64,000 nucleotides of DNA. It comes from Kiritimatiellia bacterium. GTDB taxonomy: Bacteria; Verrucomicrobiota; Kiritimatiellia; JAAZAB01. Position numbers and translations under genes: made by a program. The DNA lies in assembly GCA_028718125.1 (NCBI GenBank), contig JAQUMN010000001.1, positions 186,001 to 250,000 on the forward strand. The letters are read 5' to 3'. The notes under the pieces were generated by a model that worked only from the letters and a program-made list of their open reading frames with translations, was not told the DNA's origin and ran no database searches. Below, piece by piece: positions 46,503 through 54,199 of this stretch; position 1 is the first letter of the stretch; each line of letters opens with the position of its first letter.

Positions 46503-47882
46503 TCAGCGGCCCGTGAAAACCATGCCCCGGTGCAGGAACTCGAAGGCGCCGATATCCACCGTGCCTTCGATAATCCGGCGGCGGCCGTCCATGTCCAGGG
46601 CGGTGTCCATCCAGCCCTGGTTGAAGCCCTTATTGATGCAGGGCGAATCCGGGGTAAGCCGGTAATCGCCGCCTGTGAAGTTCGCAAACGCGGCATCGTT
46701 GGTGACGTTGCCCTCGCCGCTGATCCCGGCGCCATACCCGGGCGGGTCGTTGGTCGACGTCGTACAGCAATAGGCCAGCGTGCTGTCGTAGTAATTATTG
46801 GTTTCTGCGTGAGAGTAGGAATCCCAATTTCCCAGGATGATGCAGTTGGTTGCCGACATGATTGCGATGCCGCCGCCATGGCCACGGGGCTGACCAGTCG
46901 TGTAATAGCCATGCACCCGGTTGCTCACGATGGTGCAGTTCGCGGCAACGGCTTTATACAGCCCGCCTCCATAGCCCAGTACCGAGGAGTAGTTGCTTAC
47001 AACCAGGCAGTTGTAGAACCGCATCCGATATCCGCCGCCCGCCGATTCGCGCGAACTGTTGGCAATGATGATGGAATTCCAGCAACTGTTCCCTGCCTCA
47101 GTCAAACTGCCGCCAAACACCCCGCCGCCGTAACATCCCCCGCCGGTGGCCGAATTCATGCTGATGGTGCAATTGCTGATCGTGGTGTAATACGCGCCGC
47201 CGCCATAATTTTGAGCGGTATTCCGGGTCATCGTGCAATCGTATGCCTTGGCATATTCCGTAGCTGAAAGACCTCCGATCCCGCCACCGTTCACGGCGGA
47301 GTTCGCCTCTATCGTGCAGTTCCGCGCTACCGCGTAAGCGATACCGCCGCCATTGTTCTTTGCATTGTTGCCGATAATCAGGCAGTTGGATATGAGCCCG
47401 TTCCCTCCGGAACCGTAAACTCCGCCGCCGTTAAAATTGAGCGCACCAGCAAGCATGGTGGCCCCGTTCGTCATCGTAAACCCGATCAGCGATGCGCCGT
47501 TGGTTATATAAACACAACGCACGGCATTGGTGCCATTGGCGGTCACGGGGGAATGCCACTGGCCCTTGATGACGGTATCGGCCCAATTCGTGCTGGATGC
47601 GCGTACGGTAATCGCTTTCCAGATCACTACGCGGTTGCTCACTGAGCCGCCGGCAGCAACCTGCGCCCCCGTATCATACACGCCGCTGGCAACCAGGACC
47701 GTGTCGTCCGCCTCGCATTGGTCATCGTCAATGGCCTGCTGGATATTGCTCGCCGCCGTCGTCCAATCGGTGAACGGGCTCGCAGCGCCGGCGTTATTCT
47801 TGATGACATAATGCGTATCAGCCAAAGCCGCCTCCGCGAGGAGCATCATTGACAGAACCAGGATATGGACTTTATTTTTCAT
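46503..47882 (-). CDS. Secreted right-handed beta-helix protein, paralogue 2
   Basis: From MKNKVHILVLSMMLLAEAAL (signal peptide) the protein is 459 residues. It shares THYVIKNNAGAASPFTDWTT and the C-terminal DSPCINKGFNQGWMDTALDM and GTVDIGAFEFLHRG with the protein at 35716. The middle beta-helix differs: turns such as NGLISNCLIIGNNAKNNGGG, ARNCTIEANSAVNGGG and ANCTIVSNRVHGYYTTG. No catalytic site is clear. The product is likely exported and may bind a polysaccharide. An upstream start at 47918 adds 12 residues that spoil the signal peptide. Confidence 0.8.
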   Translation of the reverse strand: MKNKVHILVLSMMLLAEAALADTHYVIKNNAGAASPFTDWTTAASNIQQAIDDDQCEADDTVLVASGVYDTGAQVAAGGSVSNRVVIWKAITVRASSTNWADTVIKGQWHSPVTANGTNAVRCVYITNGASLIGFTMTNGATMLAGALNFNGGGVYGSGGNGLISNCLIIGNNAKNNGGGIAYAVARNCTIEANSAVNGGGIGGLSATEYAKAYDCTMTRNTAQNYGGGAYYTTISNCTISMNSATGGGCYGGGVFGGSLTEAGNSCWNSIIIANSSRESAGGGYRMRFYNCLVVSNYSSVLGYGGGLYKAVAANCTIVSNRVHGYYTTGQPRGHGGGIAIMSATNCIILGNWDSYSHAETNNYYDSTLAYCCTTSTNDPPGYGAGISGEGNVTNDAAFANFTGGDYRLTPDSPCINKGFNQGWMDTALDMDGRRRIIEGTVDIGAFEFLHRGMVFTGR

Positions 47883-47989
47883 AACGATACTGGCATGCCG
47901 CACAATTAATATAGGCAAACAAACACTATCTCATATTTAGAATATTGTAAATATCAGGGTCGTACAAGCAGAAATGCATTGCCGAGCAG

Positions 47990-48036
47990 GACTGCGTCAT
48001 TAATGCTGAAACCAGCGGCGGCGGAGGCCTGCTGCC
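47990..48036 (-). repeat. Palindromic dispersed element, copy F (half only)
   Basis: Only one end of the element is present: GACTGCGTCATTAATGCTG, then AAACCAGCGGCGGCGGAGGC. It breaks off 15 bases before the stop codon of the URO-D gene. Confidence 0.65.
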
Positions 48037-48051
48037 CTATCATGCGCACAA

Positions 48052-49170
48052 TCAATATTTTCCGTATTCCCGGCCGGCCTCCACCATGGCATGGATATTC
48101 TCGTCCGGGGTATTGCTCCCGGGAGAATCGCCGGTGCTGAGCACAAAGCCGCCCCCAAAAGCGGCATCGGCGATGGCTTGTTTCACAGCGTCCTTGATGT
48201 CACCGGGCTTGCCTTTATGGAGCAGGACGGTATTGATATTCCCCTTGAGGCAGAATTTATCCCCGAACTTCTGCTTGGCAGCCTTTAAATCGATATCCCC
48301 CGTCGGCGATCCTTCCAGGGGCTCCATAATGTTCAAGTCGGTTTCCTGGTAATTCATCGCCACCACTTTTTCGGATTTCCCGCAGGTATGGGCGTGGGAT
48401 AGAACCCCCGCTTTTTTACAGAGGGCCGTGACATCCTGGACGATGGGCAATGAATAGTTGCGATAGATCTCGGGCGAGATCAGGGAGAGGGACGAACTGG
48501 AAGCGGGAATCCAGATGACCTCCGGTTTGGCCTGGACGGCAATTTTAATAAAGTCGCTCACATATTGGCGATAGAACTGAAAGATATCGTCCATCAATTC
48601 CGGGTAATCGTAAAAATCCAGAACAGCCCTTTCGGCGCCGCGGCGTGACACCCAGAAATCGGGAAAAGGCGTTCTCCCGGTTACGCCGATGACACCGGAT
48701 GCTCCCACCTTTGAAGAAGCCGCCACCTCCGGATAATACACAGCCTGTTCCATAACCCATTTAAGTTTAGGCCAATCCTGGTCAATATCCTTGATATACT
48801 TTTCCATGGACCAGGGCGGGGCATCCCTGGGGAAGGCCACAACATCCTTCAAGTCGCCATAAGGAGTATGGGTGATTATTTCTTGAGTAATAGCCGCATC
48901 GGTTTGCTCAATAATCTTTCTCTCGGCCTTTACGCCCGGTTCGCTTCTTATGCGTCCAAAATAATCCCATATTTCACAGCCCAGCTTCCTGTTGGCCTCA
49001 ATATAAACATCCTCAAAAGAGGGGTCCCCGTATAGAAATACGTTCCACCAGGGCTTCCTGGTTTTTTCATGCCACCAGCGCATGCCGATTAAATCGATGT
49101 CGGGGGCAATCGGAACAATGTCCGGCTGCTTATTTCCAAAGGCTGATAATAATCTTTCTTTGCCCGTCAT
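48052..49170 (-). CDS. Uroporphyrinogen decarboxylase-family protein (methyltransferase-like)
   Basis: The 372-residue protein has the URO-D fold pattern: MTGKERLLSAFGNKQPDIVP at the start, a middle with GVIGVTGRTPFPDFW, SLSLISPEIYRNYSLPIVQD, and the metal-type site VLSHAHTCGKSEKVVAM followed by LKGNINTVLLHKGKPGD. This branch is common among corrinoid/CoM methyltransferase-like proteins (MtaA/MtbA type) rather than haem-synthesis HemE. It has no corrinoid protein gene beside it. It lies 164 bases downstream of a GH84-like gene on the same strand, so it may act on a methoxylated or otherwise modified sugar, which is only a guess. Confidence 0.8.
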   Translation of the reverse strand: MTGKERLLSAFGNKQPDIVPIAPDIDLIGMRWWHEKTRKPWWNVFLYGDPSFEDVYIEANRKLGCEIWDYFGRIRSEPGVKAERKIIEQTDAAITQEIITHTPYGDLKDVVAFPRDAPPWSMEKYIKDIDQDWPKLKWVMEQAVYYPEVAASSKVGASGVIGVTGRTPFPDFWVSRRGAERAVLDFYDYPELMDDIFQFYRQYVSDFIKIAVQAKPEVIWIPASSSSLSLISPEIYRNYSLPIVQDVTALCKKAGVLSHAHTCGKSEKVVAMNYQETDLNIMEPLEGSPTGDIDLKAAKQKFGDKFCLKGNINTVLLHKGKPGDIKDAVKQAIADAAFGGGFVLSTGDSPGSNTPDENIHAMVEAGREYGKY

Positions 49171-49334
49171 TGAATTTTACCCCGTTGATTATCAGATTCC
49201 TTCCATAACCCGGCGTACCGCTATGTCGGAACGGCATTTCCGCCGCTCCCGGCCATTGGATAACTCATTATGGCAAGCTTCATCGGGTCATTTTCCTTTT
49301 CCGCCGGGGGTTCAGCAGTGCCAAAAGCACGGGG

Positions 49335-51596
49335 TCACTTGCCTGCTTCCGTCAATTTCCGGACGATCGCGTAATTAAGCATGAAGAAAGGCGCGCCGAA
49401 GTTCGAATCGCTGTCCTCGAGGTTGACGATCTTCAGCTCGTTGTAGCGCTTCAGCGCCGCGGCCGGGATCGTGAATGTGCGCCGGGACCAGCCTTCGTGG
49501 ACAAACCCGCTCTTGCCCTCGAAGATCGCCGTCTCGTTGACCATGATCTTGATGCCGCATTCCGCCTCCGCATCGTCATCCTGGCCGGAAACGATCAATT
49601 GGTAATCCCGTTCGGGCGGGAACGGTTCGATTTGGAATGGAGCCTTCATGGCCGGAGACCCGCTGCGGGCGCCGTGAACCCAGGTGGCCAGGCGCTTCTC
49701 GCAACGGTAGGCATAAGACTGGGCCGCGCCGCCGCCCGTAAAATCATAGGCCGAGAGAAACGTATCGGTTTTGGCGTTCAACCCCGATTCGGCTTCAGCC
49801 CGCTTCCGTTCCGGCTCGACATTCTTGGCGAATCCTGCAAGGTCCTTATTTTTCTTGAGGCCGGCTAAGAAATTTTTCTGCCCCTGAATAGCGCCGACCA
49901 TGCCGGAAAACGTCTTTACGGCGCCGGGGTGGTATGCCAGCGCGTTCGACCAGGCCATGTCCACCTCGATCATGCGCTGTTCCATTACCAGGAGGTCACG
50001 CGCCGCCGCCGGGGATGGGCGCGAGCCGTATTGATCGAAGAACGACAGCTTGGCGTTGAGTTCCACAAGCGCGGGATAGGTCTCGGGACCGAACATGTGT
50101 TTGGTTATTTCCGCAGCCGATTGTTCCGGGTCGTAAGCCTTGGGATTCCATAAAAAATCCGCCAGCGTCAACATCGGCAGCAGAAATTGCCCGCCGCCGT
50201 TCAACATGTAGGCCTCAACCTCCTCGAAAAAACCGGCGTAATGCCATTCCGGCCAGGCCGGGATCGGGTCGGGGCAATAATAGTACCCATAGGCATGGTT
50301 GAAGAGGATGTTCTGATAAAATAGCGGCTTGCGCTGGATCAGGTCGGCGATCCATTTCGTCTGGCTTGAGTCAATCTTGCTCGACTTGACCGCCGGGCCG
50401 GTCCAGTCGATGCCCATGTCCTTCGGCGTTCGCGCGCCCAGCGCCTTCAGGTACTCCTCCCGGTTTTCGGTATAAGGGCAAGCACCCGGTCCCCAGTAAA
50501 AAGGCGGGCAAAAGAGCATCCGGGCCTGCGGATACTTTTCCTTCAACGCCTTGTGCAGCTTATTGAGCAGGTAAATATCCGCCTCCTTCGCGGAACCGAA
50601 ATCCTTTACATCGTCCGGGTGCAGGGGAAAACGCATGTCGTCGAAATGCAGACTGAAATTTCCCCCCAGTTCCGCCGCGAACAACGCATGTTTCAACATG
50701 GCCTGGAAATCATCCTCGTTCTTGCAGCGCGGCTGATTCTCGGTCTTGTCTTCGGCCAATGGACGCAGACTGGCGTACCATTCAATGCCCAACGGCGTCA
50801 GGATATCGCCGATCATTTTCACGGTAGTCTTGCCCCGTTCGGGGAGTTCCTTGCGCCAGAGATTGGGCACGCCGCGCAAGGGCGGCACCCGATAGGTGAA
50901 CGCATCGGCCACGTCTATAAAATTAATCTTGGCCCCCACCATGACGTGGACATCTTCCGGTTTCCGCAGCGCTGCGAGCACGCCGCGCCGGGCGATGGCC
51001 GGATAATCGGTCACCTCGGCCAGGCGCGCCGCCGGCCGCCCCTCCTGGCGCGTGACTAACTGGTTGAACGACTGAACCGCCCACAGCAAGCCAAGTTTAT
51101 CCTTGCCTCTGAGCAGGATCACCGTCCGGTCGCCCTGTTTCCCCGAGCGGATGATGTAACCTTCCGGCTTATCCGGGAGGCCCGTGTCCTTCAGGATAGC
51201 GTCGGCAGCCGGTGTGTCGCTGACACAGATATAGGTTGGGAATGCGTCCCCAATCGCCGCGGCCACCGTCGTCGTGCCGCCGTAGCGCTGGATGCGGTCC
51301 ATCAGATAGGCAAGGCGCGGATCGTCCGGCTTGACGTCCTTGCCCAATACCAGGCCGACCGACGCCAGCGGCGCAAATTGGTCATGATAGGTCGCCTGTT
51401 GCGGAGTGGGATATATCGTACCGGTATAGAAGGGCGCGAGGAGCACGTCGTTCTGCTCGGCCTCCGCCGCCGCCAGGGCCGCCGCATTAGTGGCCGGAGC
51501 ACCCTGGCCCGGCCAGCCCGTGGCCAAAAAAATTAAGACCATTACCATCCCGACGATCACGCGGGCAGGCCGTTCACTTTGGAAGATGGTGGTCAT
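49335..51596 (-). CDS. Secreted GH84-like glycosidase, paralogue 2
   Basis: The 753-residue protein has an N-terminal signal (RVIVGMVMVLIFLATGWPG). A GH20b-like domain has LPDKPEGYIIRSGKQGDRTV and KDKLGLLWAVQSFNQLV. A catalytic barrel has NFSLHFDDMRFPLHPDDVKD, where the Asp-Asp pair matches the GH84 acid/base and stabilising residues, then MLFCPPFYWGPG and GIDWTGPAV. A helical part and a C-terminal beta-domain (YQLIVSGQDDDAEAECGIKI) complete it. It is close to the protein at 54200 along most of its length; the two differ mainly at ~205-310. It probably removes amino sugars from glycans in the periplasm or outside the cell. The DegT gene starts the likely transcription unit 90 bases upstream. 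Confidence 0.65.
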   Translation of the reverse strand: MTTIFQSERPARVIVGMVMVLIFLATGWPGQGAPATNAAALAAAEAEQNDVLLAPFYTGTIYPTPQQATYHDQFAPLASVGLVLGKDVKPDDPRLAYLMDRIQRYGGTTTVAAAIGDAFPTYICVSDTPAADAILKDTGLPDKPEGYIIRSGKQGDRTVILLRGKDKLGLLWAVQSFNQLVTRQEGRPAARLAEVTDYPAIARRGVLAALRKPEDVHVMVGAKINFIDVADAFTYRVPPLRGVPNLWRKELPERGKTTVKMIGDILTPLGIEWYASLRPLAEDKTENQPRCKNEDDFQAMLKHALFAAELGGNFSLHFDDMRFPLHPDDVKDFGSAKEADIYLLNKLHKALKEKYPQARMLFCPPFYWGPGACPYTENREEYLKALGARTPKDMGIDWTGPAVKSSKIDSSQTKWIADLIQRKPLFYQNILFNHAYGYYYCPDPIPAWPEWHYAGFFEEVEAYMLNGGGQFLLPMLTLADFLWNPKAYDPEQSAAEITKHMFGPETYPALVELNAKLSFFDQYGSRPSPAAARDLLVMEQRMIEVDMAWSNALAYHPGAVKTFSGMVGAIQGQKNFLAGLKKNKDLAGFAKNVEPERKRAEAESGLNAKTDTFLSAYDFTGGGAAQSYAYRCEKRLATWVHGARSGSPAMKAPFQIEPFPPERDYQLIVSGQDDDAEAECGIKIMVNETAIFEGKSGFVHEGWSRRTFTIPAAALKRYNELKIVNLEDSDSNFGAPFFMLNYAIVRKLTEAGK

Positions 51597-51685
51597 TGAA
51601 ATGTTCTCCGGATGGGTTGTTGGTTAACATTTTATAATTTATATCACGTTGTTTTCGGGCATACGAGCAGACAATTTTTTAATCA

Positions 51686-53017
51686 TTATGCGGTGGCGCG
51701 CTTTCCCTTTTGCGCGGGGTTCAGCAGCGCCAGGACGCGATCAAGATTGTCAAACACCTTGTGAAAACCTTCCAGGCACCGTTCCGCCAGCTCGCGCGTT
51801 TCGGGCACTATCTTGCCCCCGAAAGGGCCCAGGTATGAGTGCGATTCCAGGAAACGCAGGGTCTCGGGATAATCTTCGGGGCGATAGCTGACGGAACCCC
51901 GGTAGTGTTGACACTTCCACGGGCAGCCCTTGCCGTAGGCATTCTTCTTAAGGAACACGGCCTGGGCCGGAACGGGGATATTCTGCCAGGTCCCCATGGG
52001 CACGCCTTCGCTCCGCAGCGCTTTTTCCATGCACTCCCGGAATGGTCGCGCCTCCATATCCACCCCGGCGTCAGCAGGCGAAAATTCAACCACGTAATTG
52101 AAGTATACCGGGTCGCGGTCCGCAGGCGTGAACGGCGGCTTGACCCCTTTGAGCTGCTTCAATCCGGAACTGATCATATCGCAACACCGGCGTCGCTTCC
52201 GGGTCGTAGTATCCAGGCGCTCAAGCTGAGCCAGGCCGAACACGGCGCCGAATTCGCTGATGCGATAGTTCCACCCGACACCGAAGGCGTTATACTCGCG
52301 TTTCCGGCCTGGAATGATTCTTTCGCCGAACTGCCTCAGCATCTTGGCCCGTTCGAAGGTGAGATCGTTGTTGGTCACAAACAACCCGCCTTCACTGCCG
52401 CTGGAAAGGGGCTTGGAAACTTCCATGCTGAAGCCGGCCGCATCCTCGATGGCGCCGATCTTCCGGCCCTTGTATTGCGAACCGTGGGCCTGGCAGGCAT
52501 CCGAAATGACCTTGAGCCCATGCTTCCTCGCGATCTTAAGAATCTTTCCCATCTCGGCCGGCATGCCATGCAGATGGACCGGCATGATGGCTTTCGTGAA
52601 CGGCGTGATGCTTGCCTCGATCTTCGCGGGATCCATGCCGAACGTCCTGGGTTCAACGTCCACAAACACGGGAATGGCATTATGATGCAACACGGCAGCC
52701 GCGGAAGCCCAGAACGTGAGAGCCGGCACGATGACCTCGTCTCCCGGTCCGATATCGAGGGCTGCGATGCACATATGCAGGGCCGCGGTGCCGCTGTTGA
52801 CCGCCAGGCAATGCTTGACGCCCAGGTAGTCAGCCCATTGCCCGGCAAGCAGATTGCTGGGCCGCGCGGATGCCGCCAGTCCCACGCCAAAATCGGGACG
52901 ATTCAAAAATGCGTTGATGCTCCGCCGCTCCCGGCCGGTCACGACCGGTCTCCGGCCGAATGCTCCCGGGGGAACTGCCGGGCGTCCGCCGGCCAATGCC
53001 AATCTTGACGTGCTCAT
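51686..53017 (-). CDS. DegT/DnrJ/EryC1 aminotransferase with Cys-rich C-terminus
   Basis: The 443-residue PLP enzyme has CLAVNSGTAALHMCIAALDI, GPGDEVIVPALTFWASAAAV, VISDACQAHGSQYKGRKIG and the PLP-lysine region GFSMEVSKPLSSGSEGGLFV (lysine ~206). YNAFGVGWNYRISEFGAVFG follows. The C-terminal part has GKGCPWKCQHYRG, two cysteines in a CPWKC pattern, which also occurs in the second DegT protein of this window. Enzymes of this family transfer an amino group to a keto-sugar or make aminocyclitols. Here, beside GH84-like genes, it may run in the catabolic direction. A GGAGG site precedes the ATG, and the GH84-like gene at 51596 follows. Confidence 0.85.
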   Translation of the reverse strand: MSTSRLALAGGRPAVPPGAFGRRPVVTGRERRSINAFLNRPDFGVGLAASARPSNLLAGQWADYLGVKHCLAVNSGTAALHMCIAALDIGPGDEVIVPALTFWASAAAVLHHNAIPVFVDVEPRTFGMDPAKIEASITPFTKAIMPVHLHGMPAEMGKILKIARKHGLKVISDACQAHGSQYKGRKIGAIEDAAGFSMEVSKPLSSGSEGGLFVTNNDLTFERAKMLRQFGERIIPGRKREYNAFGVGWNYRISEFGAVFGLAQLERLDTTTRKRRRCCDMISSGLKQLKGVKPPFTPADRDPVYFNYVVEFSPADAGVDMEARPFRECMEKALRSEGVPMGTWQNIPVPAQAVFLKKNAYGKGCPWKCQHYRGSVSYRPEDYPETLRFLESHSYLGPFGGKIVPETRELAERCLEGFHKVFDNLDRVLALLNPAQKGKRATA

Positions 53018-53135
53018 CGGTTTGCCTCCCGTGCAAATAACAATTGCGGGATTTGGATTGCGACGGGAAGACTGTGCAACAAGATGGGATCAAGCACAAG
53101 AGGAGCGCGTTGCTTTCATCTGGATTCGATTGCGA

Positions 53136-54002
53136 TCACTCGGCGGTCCGGACATCGCGGGGCGCGAAGTTGAAATAGCGGCGGAACACGCGGGAAAAAT
53201 AATTGGGATCGTTGAATCCCACCGCGTAGGCGGCTTCCGACACGTTGTGCGTCGCCTGCTGGAGCAGGAGTTTGGCCTTTTGCATGCGCAGGCTGGTCAA
53301 ATAGGCAAAGAGCGTGAAATTGCTTTCCCGGCTGAAAATGTGCGAAAGGTAATACGGGCTAATCTTCAGGGCATGCGCAATGGCATCCAGGGTGATCGGT
53401 TCGCGGTAATGCTCGCCGATCCAGGTCCGGGCTTGCTCAAACAATTTTTTCCGGCGGCGAAGGCCATAATCCTTGTGCCGCGCCGATTCTTTCCGTGCAA
53501 CGTTCACGCCTTGATAGACCGAGCCCAGCAGCAGCGACAGGCAAGCCTGGGCCAGCCAGATATCCACGGATGTGTGCTGGCGATGGGACGCCCGCAATTT
53601 TTCAATCCAGGGCATGATTTCCACGCGGTGTTGTGCGCAGTACTTGCAGAACTGCCGGATCGTGACGGCCCGGAAATAGTCGGCTTCCGCCTCCCAGTGA
53701 AAATGGACCATGTAAGTTTCCAATCCCTTGGCCAAGTCGAATTCGTCCCGGTGAATGGTGTGGCCGGGAACCAGGATCGTATCGCCCGGACCGGCCTGTA
53801 ACACGGCGCCTTTCAGATGGACTTTGACATGTCCATGGACGACATGAATGAGTTCGATGGTGGGGGATGGATGGGCCTGCCGCGCCCAAATGGCATCGAA
53901 AATGGTGGCGCCCATGGAATGGATCACCGGCAGGACATGAAAGGATGCCGGCATGACGGCCAGCACTGTATGGTTGGGCGCCGTATGCTTGAGTCGCGGC
54001 AT
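53136..54002 (-). CDS. AraC-family transcriptional regulator
   Basis: The 288-residue protein has an N-terminal cupin-type sensor (~45-110: ELIHVVHGHVKVHL, LQAGPGDTILVPGHTIH) and a C-terminal AraC DNA-binding domain (~190-285). This includes ITLDAIAHALKISPYYLSHI (first helix-turn-helix) and HNVSEAAYAVGFNDPNYFS, RVFRRYFNFAPRD (second, with the family signature). The Phe/His-rich sensor suits a sugar or polyol signal. The gene lies between two GH84-like clusters on the same strand, so it is the best local candidate to control them. Its own target site was not identified. GGGGAA precedes the ATG. Confidence 0.92.
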   Translation of the reverse strand: MPRLKHTAPNHTVLAVMPASFHVLPVIHSMGATIFDAIWARQAHPSPTIELIHVVHGHVKVHLKGAVLQAGPGDTILVPGHTIHRDEFDLAKGLETYMVHFHWEAEADYFRAVTIRQFCKYCAQHRVEIMPWIEKLRASHRQHTSVDIWLAQACLSLLLGSVYQGVNVARKESARHKDYGLRRRKKLFEQARTWIGEHYREPITLDAIAHALKISPYYLSHIFSRESNFTLFAYLTSLRMQKAKLLLQQATHNVSEAAYAVGFNDPNYFSRVFRRYFNFAPRDVRTAE

Positions 54003-54088
54003 GTAAATGTTCCCCGGGTTAGGTATTCATCATGCCATTATTGTATCCCGAATCAACACTAAAGGAATGGGAATCATGCATAACTCAC

Positions 54089-54198
54089 GGCTGCGTCATA
54101 CATGCTGAAACCAGCGACGTCGCAGGCGCTCCGCCCTCCACTATCGCGAAAAAATTGGCGTTCATGGAGGGGCGAGCTCCCGCGAGACCGTTCTTGAC
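54089..54198 (-). repeat. Palindromic dispersed element, copy G (right end missing)
   Basis: The copy begins GGCTGCGTCATACATG and runs to GAGACCGTTCTTGAC, lacking the last ~7 bases of the terminus. It stops one base before the stop codon of the GH84-like gene at 54200, so the element end and the gene end are fused. Confidence 0.85.
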
Positions 54199-54199
54199 T

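Noticed and set aside
51649-51891. Small plus-strand protein at the 3' end of the first DegT gene
   Set aside because: Antisense to the conserved C-terminus of DegT, with no ribosome-binding site and no family features.
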